DNA from: Campylobacterales bacterium
GTDB lineage: Bacteria; Campylobacterota; Campylobacteria; Campylobacterales; Sulfurimonadaceae
Direction of reading: 5' to 3'
DNA length: 6,377 nt
Assembly (NCBI GenBank): GCA_016937915.1
Contig: JAFGVR010000081.1
Location: 1 to 6,377 of the forward strand
Shown: piece by piece, positions 1 to 6,377 of the stretch
Position numbering within the stretch: position 1 is the first letter of the stretch
Layout of the letters: each line of letters opens with the position of its first letter
Notes under the pieces: generated by a model
What the model was told of the DNA's origin: nothing
The model's database searches: none
What the model saw: only the letters and a program-made list of their open reading frames with translations
Translations under genes and position numbers: made by a program

Positions 1-1
1 A

Positions 2-814
2 AACTATCAATTGCTAAACAATCCATTATATATCATCGATAATTTTTCTAATTATTTGGATGATATTGATGATATAGAAATAAGCTACAGTGAGATGGAT
101 GATAAATCTTATACAATACATTTCAGTTATACATTAAATAATATTGATAAATATGAAAATGTAAAATTATTTGTTGATGATATATCACAGTTAGTATTAA
201 AAGGATTTGATGGATGTTTAAATAATCATTTTCAAGCTACATTCAATTTCCCAAAAGAATATCAAACAAGTTTAAAACAATATCTGATGTACTTTGAAGA
301 GTTTTTAAATGACTTATGTATAGAAACAAATGTAAGTATTCAGCCACAAGGTTTAGATACTATATTGACAGTGGAGCCAAAAAATAAAGATGAAGCATTG
401 GAAAAAATAGCAGATGCTTTAAAGTTATATATATCAGCACCTGTTTTGGCATCTGATGTAAGTTTGGAAGAGAAACTTCAGATGCAAACGGCACTACAAA
501 AACTTTATGCGAATTGCTCCCATTTGGAGAGTCAGTTGATATTGAAGTCAGCGACAATTAATGAACAAAATAATCAGCTTCAGATGCAAAATAAAATTAT
601 TGAAGCAACAAAGCCTATACTTTTGGAAGTTGGTATAAAACCAGAACTCATAAATGCAAGAAATATACTTTTACTTGATAGTTTAAAGGAAATAAAATAC
701 GATAAAAAAACAGAAGATGCAAAAACTTTTTGGAAATCTTTAAAAGGTTCAATTAAAATTCCTTTACTTTTTAAAGCGACTTTAGAAATTGAAAGAAGTA
801 AGTTAGATGAGTAA
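2..814 (+). CDS. Unrecognised protein with C-terminal coiled coil, 5' end probably off the window
   Basis: I do not recognise this protein. The frame is open to the left edge (Asn-Tyr-Gln codons precede a TTG at 11), and no ribosome site is visible, so the true start may lie upstream; counting from the TTG gives 267 residues. Residues 1-145 look alpha/beta and acidic. Two strand-then-helix units follow each other (about 74-104, with FNFPKEY before the helix, and 117-145, with TVEPKNKDEA before the helix) and may be a duplicated fold. Residues 151-200 are Leu/Gln/Asn/Glu-rich and look like a coiled coil (LEEKLQMQTALQKLYANC onward). The tail (230-267) is lysine-rich. There is no signal peptide, membrane segment or catalytic motif. 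Base composition is lower in GC than in the genes downstream, and Glu is mostly GAA (16 of 22), whereas addA starts with mostly GAG; this suggests acquisition by transfer. It overlaps addA by 8 bp. Any role as an accessory, regulatory or defence protein is speculation. Confidence 0.75.
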   Translation, partial: NYQLLNNPLYIIDNFSNYLDDIDDIEISYSEMDDKSYTIHFSYTLNNIDKYENVKLFVDDISQLVLKGFDGCLNNHFQATFNFPKEYQTSLKQYLMYFEEFLNDLCIETNVSIQPQGLDTILTVEPKNKDEALEKIADALKLYISAPVLASDVSLEEKLQMQTALQKLYANCSHLESQLILKSATINEQNNQLQMQNKIIEATKPILLEVGIKPELINARNILLLDSLKEIKYDKKTEDAKTFWKSLKGSIKIPLLFKATLEIERSKLDE

Positions 815-3542
815 CTTTATAAACAACCTAGCCTACAAAGCATCTGCAGGAAGTGGTAAGACTTTTATGCTTGTTGTTCGTTACCTCTCTTTGCTTTTTA
901 AGGGAGCCGATAGCAAAAAGATACTAACCCTTACTTTTACAAACAAAGCGGCTTCAGAGATGCAAGAGAGGATCATCGCTACTTTGGAAGATTTGGAGCA
1001 TCGTGGGGAGCTTGATGAGATAGTCAAAGTTACAGGGTTTAGCAAAGAGTACCTTTTAGAAAATCGCAAACGAGTGCTTCGTGAGTTTTTAAACTCAAAT
1101 GTAAAGATTATGACTATAGATAGTTTCTTCGCTCAAGTGCTTAGAAAATTCTCCCTTTATGCATCTCTTATGCCAGATTTTTCCACTGCAAATTCACAAC
1201 ATGAGATAAAACTTTTAACAAGATTTTTAAAAGAGGTAGATGTAGCAGGGCATAGAGATACCCTGATATCTTTAAGTCTTGATTTTAAAAAAAGAGTTAC
1301 AAATATCTTTGATATGCTTGATGATTTTTACTCAAAAGCAAATGAGCTTGAGGGGATGAAGTTTGTAAAACAAAACGAAAAAGTTTATGAAGATGATGCT
1401 ATGGATGCCTTAAACTCCCTAGCATCTCTCATCTCAAACTGCAAAGGTGCATCTGCTACACTTAAAAATGCAGTAGTGGCTGATAACTTTTATGAGCTTG
1501 CATCTAAGAGTTGGATTGAGAAGGAGAGTTTGAACTACTGGGTGTTTAAAAAGTGTTATAGCCCTGAGTTTGATTTTTATCTCACAAAAATCCAAGATGC
1601 GATTCAAAATCATAACAGAGCAAAAGAGCAAAACTTTTTTTATGCACTAACTAAGCTTGTGAGCATCTATAAAAAAGCTAAAAAAGCTTTGTATGTAGAT
1701 GATAGTGAGCTTAGCTTTTCAGATGTGACTGTACTTGTCCACTACCTTTTAAAAGAGAGGGTAGATAGTGAGTTTTTGTATTTTAGGCTTGATTCTAAGA
1801 TAGAGCATATCCTCTTAGATGAGTTTCAAGACACATCTATCATGCAGTATGAGATCTTAAAACCGCTCATAAATGAGATAACCTCAGGTGAGGGGATATT
1901 TAACGATGGAAGCTTTTTCTTTGTAGGTGATGTGAAACAGTCTATATACAGATTTCGTGGTGGTGTTAGTGCATTGTTTGATGAAGTGACACGCCAAAAC
2001 GCCACTCATACAGAGTCACTTCTCACAAATTACCGTTCACAAAAAGAGGTGATAGAGTTTGTAAACAAAGTTTTTGAACACAAAATCAAAGGTTATGAGC
2101 ATCAGTTAGTAAGAGCTGATGCAAGTGGTGGTTATGTAGAGGTTGCTTTAAATGATGAGCCACTAGAAGAGGTGGTGAAGATAGTTCAAAAACTATTATC
2201 TTTGGGTGCAGATATAGATGAGATGGCGGTTTTATGTGCTACAAACAGTGATGGGTATGAGGTAAAAGAGAGGCTTGAAGAGATAGGGGTTGATGTTGTA
2301 ACTGAGACCACTACAAAACTGATAAACCAAAAAAGTATAAAAGCACTTTTGGAGTACTTAAAATATCTATATTTTGGAGCAGATATATACAAACATAACT
2401 TTTTTGCCCTCATAAATATGCCACTAGGTGAGATAGAGAGGGTTGATTTTAACAAAGTAAAACTTTTAGATGTTGTAAAAAGAGGGGTTGAGAGGTATAA
2501 CCTTTTTGGTGATGAGTATCTTGATGATGATGAAAATATAATCAGATTTTTTGATGCACTCTCAAGATACTCCGACATAGAAGCTTTGCTTTTTGAGTAT
2601 GAGAGGCTTGATGCATCTGCGGCTATGAGTGAGCTTAGAGGGGTGAGAGTTTTAACAGTTCACAAATCAAAAGGGCTTGAGTATGAGCATGTCATCGTGA
2701 TGGACAGACTCAAAAACCCACCAAATAAAAATCAGCCAATCATCTATGAGTATGATGGGATAGAGTTAAAAAATATCTATCTAAGGATAGCTAAGCGAGA
2801 ATCTATCGATAAACAATACGCAAATGCACTTCTAAAAGAGGCTCAGCTTGAGAGAGAAGATAAACTAAACTCCTTGTATGTTGCATTTACAAGAGCTAGA
2901 GATAACCTTTTTATAGTTAAAAACTCTGAAAAATCTATGTTTGACATCTTAGATATCTCTCCATTTTCAAGAGGTGCTTTAGAGGTTGAGGCAAAGCAAG
3001 AGCGAAAAACGCTCAATGTCAATGTAAAGTTTGATTATACAGATCTTTATTATGGCACTCAAAGCGATATATTGGAGCTTGAAAAAGAGAATGATGAGGA
3101 TATAAAATCTATCAATTTTGGTTTGGCACTCCATTATATGTTAGAGATGATGCCATCGTTTGATTTGGCATCTATTGATGATGCAAAAGATATGATGCTA
3201 AACAAATACGGCCATATCTTAGATGATACCGAGATAGCAGAGCTTATAAACAGAGTAAAGATGCTACTCTCTAACACAGAGTTTAAAAATCTAAGTGATG
3301 GTGAGTGTTACAAAGAGAAGCCTCTTAGGTATAAAAATAATCTCAGATATGTTGATTTGCTAGTTAAACATAAATCTGGAGTTTATAATGTGATTGATTA
3401 TAAAAGTTCTGAGTTGTACGCAAAAGAGCATATACAGCAGGTGGGTTTTTATGTAAAAGCTATCAAAGAGATAACTGGTGAGAGAGTGGATGGGTATATC
3501 TGTTATCTGCTTGAAGATGAGATAAAGATAGTAAAGAGTTGA
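807..3542 (+). CDS. addA: AddA, helicase-nuclease subunit (RecB-like helicase)
   Basis: Cytoplasmic DNA helicase/nuclease that, with AddB, resects double-strand ends and prepares 3' tails for RecA. All superfamily 1A helicase motifs are visible: Walker A ASAGSGKT (residues 12-19, Lys18), LTLTFTNKAA (40-49), TIDSF (103-107), Walker B LLDEFQD (336-342), motif III GDVKQSIYRFRGG (374-386), NYRS (408-411), motif V LTVHKSKGLEY (616-626) and motif VI YVAFTRAR (691-698). A RecB-type PD-(D/E)XK nuclease ends the protein: His776 in GLALHYMLE, Asp850 in YVDLLV, the IDYKS core (Asp864, Lys866) and QQVGFY (877-882). Helicase and nuclease therefore both look intact. At 911 residues it is shorter than Bacillus AddA (about 1230), as expected for Campylobacterota. 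The ATG at 807 puts Walker A close to the N-terminus as usual; upstream there is only a poor A/G-rich ribosome site (about 791-802), so coupling to the preceding gene through the 8-bp overlap is plausible. AddB is not in the window. Confidence 0.94.
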   Translation: MSNFINNLAYKASAGSGKTFMLVVRYLSLLFKGADSKKILTLTFTNKAASEMQERIIATLEDLEHRGELDEIVKVTGFSKEYLLENRKRVLREFLNSNVKIMTIDSFFAQVLRKFSLYASLMPDFSTANSQHEIKLLTRFLKEVDVAGHRDTLISLSLDFKKRVTNIFDMLDDFYSKANELEGMKFVKQNEKVYEDDAMDALNSLASLISNCKGASATLKNAVVADNFYELASKSWIEKESLNYWVFKKCYSPEFDFYLTKIQDAIQNHNRAKEQNFFYALTKLVSIYKKAKKALYVDDSELSFSDVTVLVHYLLKERVDSEFLYFRLDSKIEHILLDEFQDTSIMQYEILKPLINEITSGEGIFNDGSFFFVGDVKQSIYRFRGGVSALFDEVTRQNATHTESLLTNYRSQKEVIEFVNKVFEHKIKGYEHQLVRADASGGYVEVALNDEPLEEVVKIVQKLLSLGADIDEMAVLCATNSDGYEVKERLEEIGVDVVTETTTKLINQKSIKALLEYLKYLYFGADIYKHNFFALINMPLGEIERVDFNKVKLLDVVKRGVERYNLFGDEYLDDDENIIRFFDALSRYSDIEALLFEYERLDASAAMSELRGVRVLTVHKSKGLEYEHVIVMDRLKNPPNKNQPIIYEYDGIELKNIYLRIAKRESIDKQYANALLKEAQLEREDKLNSLYVAFTRARDNLFIVKNSEKSMFDILDISPFSRGALEVEAKQERKTLNVNVKFDYTDLYYGTQSDILELEKENDEDIKSINFGLALHYMLEMMPSFDLASIDDAKDMMLNKYGHILDDTEIAELINRVKMLLSNTEFKNLSDGECYKEKPLRYKNNLRYVDLLVKHKSGVYNVIDYKSSELYAKEHIQQVGFYVKAIKEITGERVDGYICYLLEDEIKIVKS

Positions 3543-3545
3543 TGC

Positions 3546-3549
3546 GAGG
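3546..3549 (+). promoter_or_regulatory. Ribosome binding site of comM
   Basis: GAGG lies seven bases before the ATG at 3557, inside the 14-bp gap between addA and comM. It is the clearest Shine-Dalgarno match among the gene starts in this window and supports that start, which also gives the N-terminus expected for the YifB family. Confidence 0.6.
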
Positions 3550-3556
3550 TTTTTAA

Positions 3557-5065
3557 ATGAAAAAGATAAGGTGCGCTACTTATGAGGGTTTGGATGCAAA
3601 ACTAGTAGATGTTGAGTCAACTCTTACAAAAGGTCTCCCATCTTTTAGCGTTGTTGGGATGGCTTCTGCATCTATAAATGAGAGTAAAGAGAGGGTAAAA
3701 TCAGCACTCCTTGAGAGTGATTTTACATTTCCTCCAAAACGCATCACACTCTCACTTGTACCATCGGATCTTAAAAAAGATGGTTCACAGTTTGACCTTA
3801 GCATAGCACTGATGATAGCTTTAAATGATGTAGCGAGCGATTTTAGTGAGTGGTTTGCTTTTGGTGAGCTGGGGCTTGATGGGAGTGTAAAAGAGAATCT
3901 CATCCTCTATCCACTTCTTCTCTCTTTGGCAAACCAAAAGATACTCAAAAAAGCGATAGTCCCTTATGCATCTCTTGATAAACTCTCTAAGATTCCAGAT
4001 GTGGAGTTTTATGGTGTGAAAAACCTAAAAGAGGCTATGGGGTTTTTAAAAAACCAAGAGGCGGTAGAGCCAAACTCTATGCAAAGTGGGATAGATGCAC
4101 CAAGCTATGAGATAGGTGGTGAGGTCTATTTTTACCAAAAAGAGTACAAGTACGACTTTTTGGATGTAAAGGGGCAGGAAGTGGCAAAAAGAGCTGCACT
4201 CATCGCTGCATCTGGATTTCATAACATCCTTTTAGAGGGGAGCCCAGGGTGTGGGAAGAGTATGATAGCATCTAGAGTTCGCTATATCTTGCCCCCTATG
4301 GCGATAGATGAGGTTTTGGATGTTGCAAAGCTTGAAGCACTAGAGTTTAGAGAACCATCGTTTAGACCACTTAGAAATATGAGAGCACCACACCACACCT
4401 CTACAATGGCTAGCATCTTTGGTGGTGGTTCACATAAAGCACAGATAGGTGAGGTGGGTTTGGCTCACAATGGGGTTTTGTTTTTTGATGAACTTCCCCA
4501 CTTTTCTAAAAATGTTCTTGAGGCTTTGCGTGAACCTATGCAAGACAACCGCATCCGCATCTCACGGGTAAACTCAAAAGTTGAGTACCCAGCAAATTTT
4601 CTTTTTATAGGGGCTATGAACCCATGTCCATGCGGAAACCTTTTGGATGAGTCAAAAGAGTGTAGATGCAACGAGCTTGAGATACAAAGGTACAAGAACC
4701 GTTTGTCTGATCCATTTTTAGATCGCATCGATATAAATGTGGTGATGCAAAAAGTAGATGCAAACGACAAGCCAAGCTTTAGCTCAAAAGAGATGCACAA
4801 AAAAGTTTTGGAGGCTCATATATTTGCAAAAAGCAGAGGGCAAAAAAAGTTCAATGCAAAACTAGATGATGATGAGATAGAGAGGTTTTGCATCTTAGAT
4901 AGTGATGCTAAAGCTGTTTTGGATATGGCGATAGAGAGGTTTGCCCTATCGTTTCGAAGCATCAAAAAGATACAAAAAGTTGCTCGAACTATAGCTGATT
5001 TGGATGGCTGTGATGTGATAGGTAAAAGCCATATACTAGAGGCTTTGAGCTACCGCAGAAGATGA
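3557..5065 (+). CDS. comM: ComM / YifB family Mg-chelatase-like AAA+ ATPase
   Basis: Member of the YifB/ComM family. Vibrio cholerae ComM is a hexameric helicase that drives branch migration of incoming single-stranded DNA during natural transformation; homologues occur also in bacteria not known to be competent. Length (502 aa) is normal for the family. Residues 1-165 are the Lon-protease-like N domain (GLPSFSVVGMASASINESKE at 26-45; SLVPSDLKKDGSQFDLSIAL at 66-85). The Mg-chelatase-type AAA+ core follows: Walker A GSPGCGKS (228-235, Lys234), RAPHHTST (276-283), Walker B VLFFDE (307-312), sensor-1 region GAMNPCPCG (352-360, Asn355), a Cys pair set CPC...CRC (Cys357, 359, 369, 371) that probably binds zinc, DPFLDRIDI with likely arginine finger Arg390, and a C-terminal sensor-2 domain with VARTIADLDG (475-484). 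All key residues are present. It sits 14 bp after addA and overlaps alkC by 4 bp, consistent with one operon. Confidence 0.94.
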   Translation: MKKIRCATYEGLDAKLVDVESTLTKGLPSFSVVGMASASINESKERVKSALLESDFTFPPKRITLSLVPSDLKKDGSQFDLSIALMIALNDVASDFSEWFAFGELGLDGSVKENLILYPLLLSLANQKILKKAIVPYASLDKLSKIPDVEFYGVKNLKEAMGFLKNQEAVEPNSMQSGIDAPSYEIGGEVYFYQKEYKYDFLDVKGQEVAKRAALIAASGFHNILLEGSPGCGKSMIASRVRYILPPMAIDEVLDVAKLEALEFREPSFRPLRNMRAPHHTSTMASIFGGGSHKAQIGEVGLAHNGVLFFDELPHFSKNVLEALREPMQDNRIRISRVNSKVEYPANFLFIGAMNPCPCGNLLDESKECRCNELEIQRYKNRLSDPFLDRIDINVVMQKVDANDKPSFSSKEMHKKVLEAHIFAKSRGQKKFNAKLDDDEIERFCILDSDAKAVLDMAIERFALSFRSIKKIQKVARTIADLDGCDVIGKSHILEALSYRRR

Positions 5066-6159
5066 AACAACTCAAAAACAATTTTAACAAAGAGTACATA
5101 GAGCTTTTATCTTCAACTATAAAAAACCACCACAAAGAGTTTGATGCATCTGGGTTTAAGGGTGCTGTTTTTGACTCTAGTTGGGATGAGTTAGAGTTAA
5201 AACAAAGGGTGCGACACATCGCAAAAACTCTGCATTTCTTTTTGCCGCAAAACTATCAAAAATCGTTGGAGATTTTAAAAAAAACTATAACCGATATAGG
5301 GATAGAGTATTATCTTCAAAACTTTATATTTAGCGATTTTGTTGAGGTTTATGGGTTGGATGATTATGACGCTTCCATAGATGCACTCAAACATTTCACA
5401 CAGTACTCAACCGCTGAGTACGCCATAAGGGGTTTTATCACAAAAGATGTAGATAAAACGATGGCCATACTAAAAGAGTGGGCAAAAGATGAAAATGAGC
5501 ATATAAGACGCTTAGCATCTGAGGGGTGCAGACCAAGATTGCCATGGGCTAAAACACTAGAGATGTTTAAAAAAGAGCCATCAAAGATAATCCCCATTTT
5601 AGAGATTTTAAAAAACGATGATGCAAAGTATGTCCAAAAAAGTGTAGCAAACAACCTAAACGACATCTCAAAAGATAATGAAAATTTTTTCATACAGATA
5701 GCCAAAAACTGGTATGGTCATAGTAAAAATACCAATTGGATAGTAAAACACGCAAGTAGAACTTTGCTAAAAAAAGGCAACACTGAGATGATGCAACTCT
5801 TTGGTTTTTTGGATGCAAACCATGTAGAGATAAAAAACTTTCAACTCTCAAAATCTATAAATATAGGTGATAATCTTTTGTTTAGTTTTGATACCATCTC
5901 AAAACAAAAACTTGGCAAATTAAGGGTTGAATACGCTATATATTTTTTGAAAAAAGATAAGAGCTACTCCAAAAAACTCTTTAAGATAGGGGAATACACC
6001 GTAGATGCTAAAGAGATGCACTTTGAGAAAAAACATCACTTCAAAAAACTAACGACCAGAAAATTTTACGAGGGTTTGCAAAAGATAGAGATAGTTGTAA
6101 ATGGTGTTGGGTTTGGGAGTGTTGGGTTTGAACTAAAAGAGGCTTTTGATGAAAATTAG
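5062..6159 (+). CDS. alkC: AlkC-type DNA alkylation repair glycosylase with Ig-like C-terminal domain
   Basis: DNA glycosylase of the HEAT-like repeat superfamily (AlkC/AlkD), which removes cationic alkylated bases such as 3-methyladenine without flipping the base; AlkC is also reported to act on 3-methylcytosine and 1-methyladenine. The N-terminus is typical of AlkC: FDASGFKGAVFDSSWDELEL (27-46) then KQRVRHIAKTL (47-57). Helical repeats extend to about residue 250 and contain the AlkC signature region from Trp140 to Trp162, including IRRLASEGCRPRLPW (148-162) with Glu154. Which acidic residue is catalytic I infer only by family likeness. From about 255 to the end the protein becomes beta-rich (LRVEYAIYFLKKD, KLTTRKFYEG, VVNGVGFGSVGFEL), matching the Ig-like domain of the AlkC-alpha subgroup. 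At 365 residues it appears full length. The ATG overlaps the comM stop as ATGA with no strong ribosome site, pointing to translational coupling. An A8 run lies at 5277-5284, but the frame is intact. Confidence 0.9.
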   Translation: MKQLKNNFNKEYIELLSSTIKNHHKEFDASGFKGAVFDSSWDELELKQRVRHIAKTLHFFLPQNYQKSLEILKKTITDIGIEYYLQNFIFSDFVEVYGLDDYDASIDALKHFTQYSTAEYAIRGFITKDVDKTMAILKEWAKDENEHIRRLASEGCRPRLPWAKTLEMFKKEPSKIIPILEILKNDDAKYVQKSVANNLNDISKDNENFFIQIAKNWYGHSKNTNWIVKHASRTLLKKGNTEMMQLFGFLDANHVEIKNFQLSKSINIGDNLLFSFDTISKQKLGKLRVEYAIYFLKKDKSYSKKLFKIGEYTVDAKEMHFEKKHHFKKLTTRKFYEGLQKIEIVVNGVGFGSVGFELKEAFDEN

Positions 6160-6170
6160 ATATATTTTTG

Positions 6171-6293
6171 CTATCTTCTCTTAAATCTAACTGCATTACT
6201 TAATGGATTTTTTATAAGTCTTTTTTGATACTCTATCATATTAAAAAATGGATTTAAAAAATTTTCCAAATTGGATGTACAAATATCTTCCAC
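6171..6293 (-). CDS. Short minus-strand reading frame, possible small gene or remnant
   Basis: Reading leftward from a GTG at 6293 to TAG at 6171 gives 40 residues, with a basic C-terminal part (IEYQKRLIKNPLSNAVRFKRR, one residue past the quoted limit if extended, so cited here as positions 20-40) that looks more like a protein C-terminus than random AT-rich translation. It is convergent with alkC and ends 11 bp after it. In-frame TGA lies three codons upstream of the GTG, there is no clear ribosome site, and I recognise no family. It may be a degraded gene end, part of a repeat, or chance. Confidence 0.2.
   Translation of the reverse strand: MEDICTSNLENFLNPFFNMIEYQKRLIKNPLSNAVRFKRR
6198..6226 (+). 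terminator. Weak candidate terminator after alkC
   Basis: ACTTA at 6198-6202 can pair with TAAGT at 6215-6219, leaving a 12-base loop, and a run of six T follows at 6221-6226. The position, 39 bp past the alkC stop and in the right orientation, fits the end of the operon. The stem has only five pairs, one of them G-C, so it would be a poor intrinsic terminator and may be chance in AT-rich DNA. Confidence 0.22.
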
Positions 6294-6325
6294 CCGACTT
6301 CGTCAAAAGCACTACAAAAAAATAG

Positions 6326-6376
6326 CTAAAATTTCTTAAACTTCCCTAAATAAGGCACTTTGAAATTTTGAAAAAG
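6326..6376 (-). CDS. Possible 3' end of a minus-strand gene entering from the right edge
   Basis: On the minus strand an open frame enters from the right edge and ends with TAG at 6326-6328. The 16 visible residues (LFQNFKVPYLGKFKKF) are Lys/Phe-rich and could be the C-terminus of a convergent gene. A second minus-strand frame here also reads 13 residues before its stop, so the choice of frame is unsafe. Too short to identify. Confidence 0.2.
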   Translation of the reverse strand, partial: LFQNFKVPYLGKFKKF

Positions 6377-6377
6377 C

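Noticed and set aside
1..814. The upstream gene as a divergent AddB
   Set aside because: The visible part has no nuclease motif, no Fe-S cysteine pattern and no helicase-like fold, and its coiled-coil C-terminus does not resemble the nuclease end of AddB.
2186..2578. Minus-strand open frame of 130 codons inside addA
   Set aside because: It is antisense to the well-conserved addA frame, Ser-rich in the way reverse translations of Glu/Asp/Lys-rich genes are, and matches no family.
4465..4800. Minus-strand open frame of 111 codons inside comM
   Set aside because: Antisense to the conserved Walker B to arginine-finger region of comM; Ser/Phe-rich shadow composition.
5277..5284. A8 homopolymer within alkC as a possible phase-variation tract
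   Set aside because: A-runs of 7-8 are common in Lys-rich genes of AT-rich genomes (7-A runs occur in comM and later in alkC as well), and the frame is intact.
5364..5705. Minus-strand open frame of 113 codons inside alkC
   Set aside because: Shadow of the alkC frame, with no ribosome site or recognisable motif.
6248..6325. Plus-strand ORF of 25 residues (begins MDLKNFPNWMYKYLPP)
   Set aside because: No ribosome site, very short, and it crosses the possible repeat block and the minus-strand frame; it could be part of an element but cannot be supported as a gene.
1..6377. CRISPR array, tRNA, rRNA or insertion sequence
   Set aside because: No regularly spaced repeats, no tRNA-like cloverleaf sequence in the only non-coding stretch, and no transposase or terminal inverted repeats were seen.

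Overview
The window reads as chromosomal DNA from a Campylobacterota (epsilonproteobacterial) genome, probably a free-living sulfur-oxidiser type such as the Sulfurimonas group. The grounds are moderate AT-richness, Lys/Glu-rich codon style, tightly packed co-directional genes, and an AddA of the short type (911 aa) seen in that phylum. The genus is an inference and not something the sequence proves.

Layout: four plus-strand genes run almost without gaps. (1) 2-814 is the 3' part, or nearly all, of an unrecognised gene that is visibly more AT-rich than its neighbours and enters from the left edge. (2) 807-3542 is addA, a UvrD/RecB-type helicase-nuclease subunit, overlapping gene 1 by 8 bp. 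(3) 3557-5065 is comM (YifB family), a Lon-like/AAA+ helicase of natural transformation, 14 bp downstream of addA. (4) 5062-6159 is alkC, a HEAT-like DNA glycosylase with a C-terminal Ig-like domain, overlapping comM by 4 bp (ATGA). The last 218 bp hold no clear gene. They carry a weak hairpin plus T-run, short minus-strand reading frames, and a block of higher GC that may be a dispersed repeat or gene debris.

Functionally, genes 2-4 all handle DNA: end resection and recombination (AddA), branch migration of incoming single strands (ComM), and excision of alkylated bases (AlkC). The spacing suggests one transcript with coupled translation. The partner subunit AddB is not in the window; the position just upstream of addA is held by the compositionally foreign gene 1. 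That gene is the least explained part of the window and the best candidate for something undescribed, but nothing in the sequence proves a function for it.
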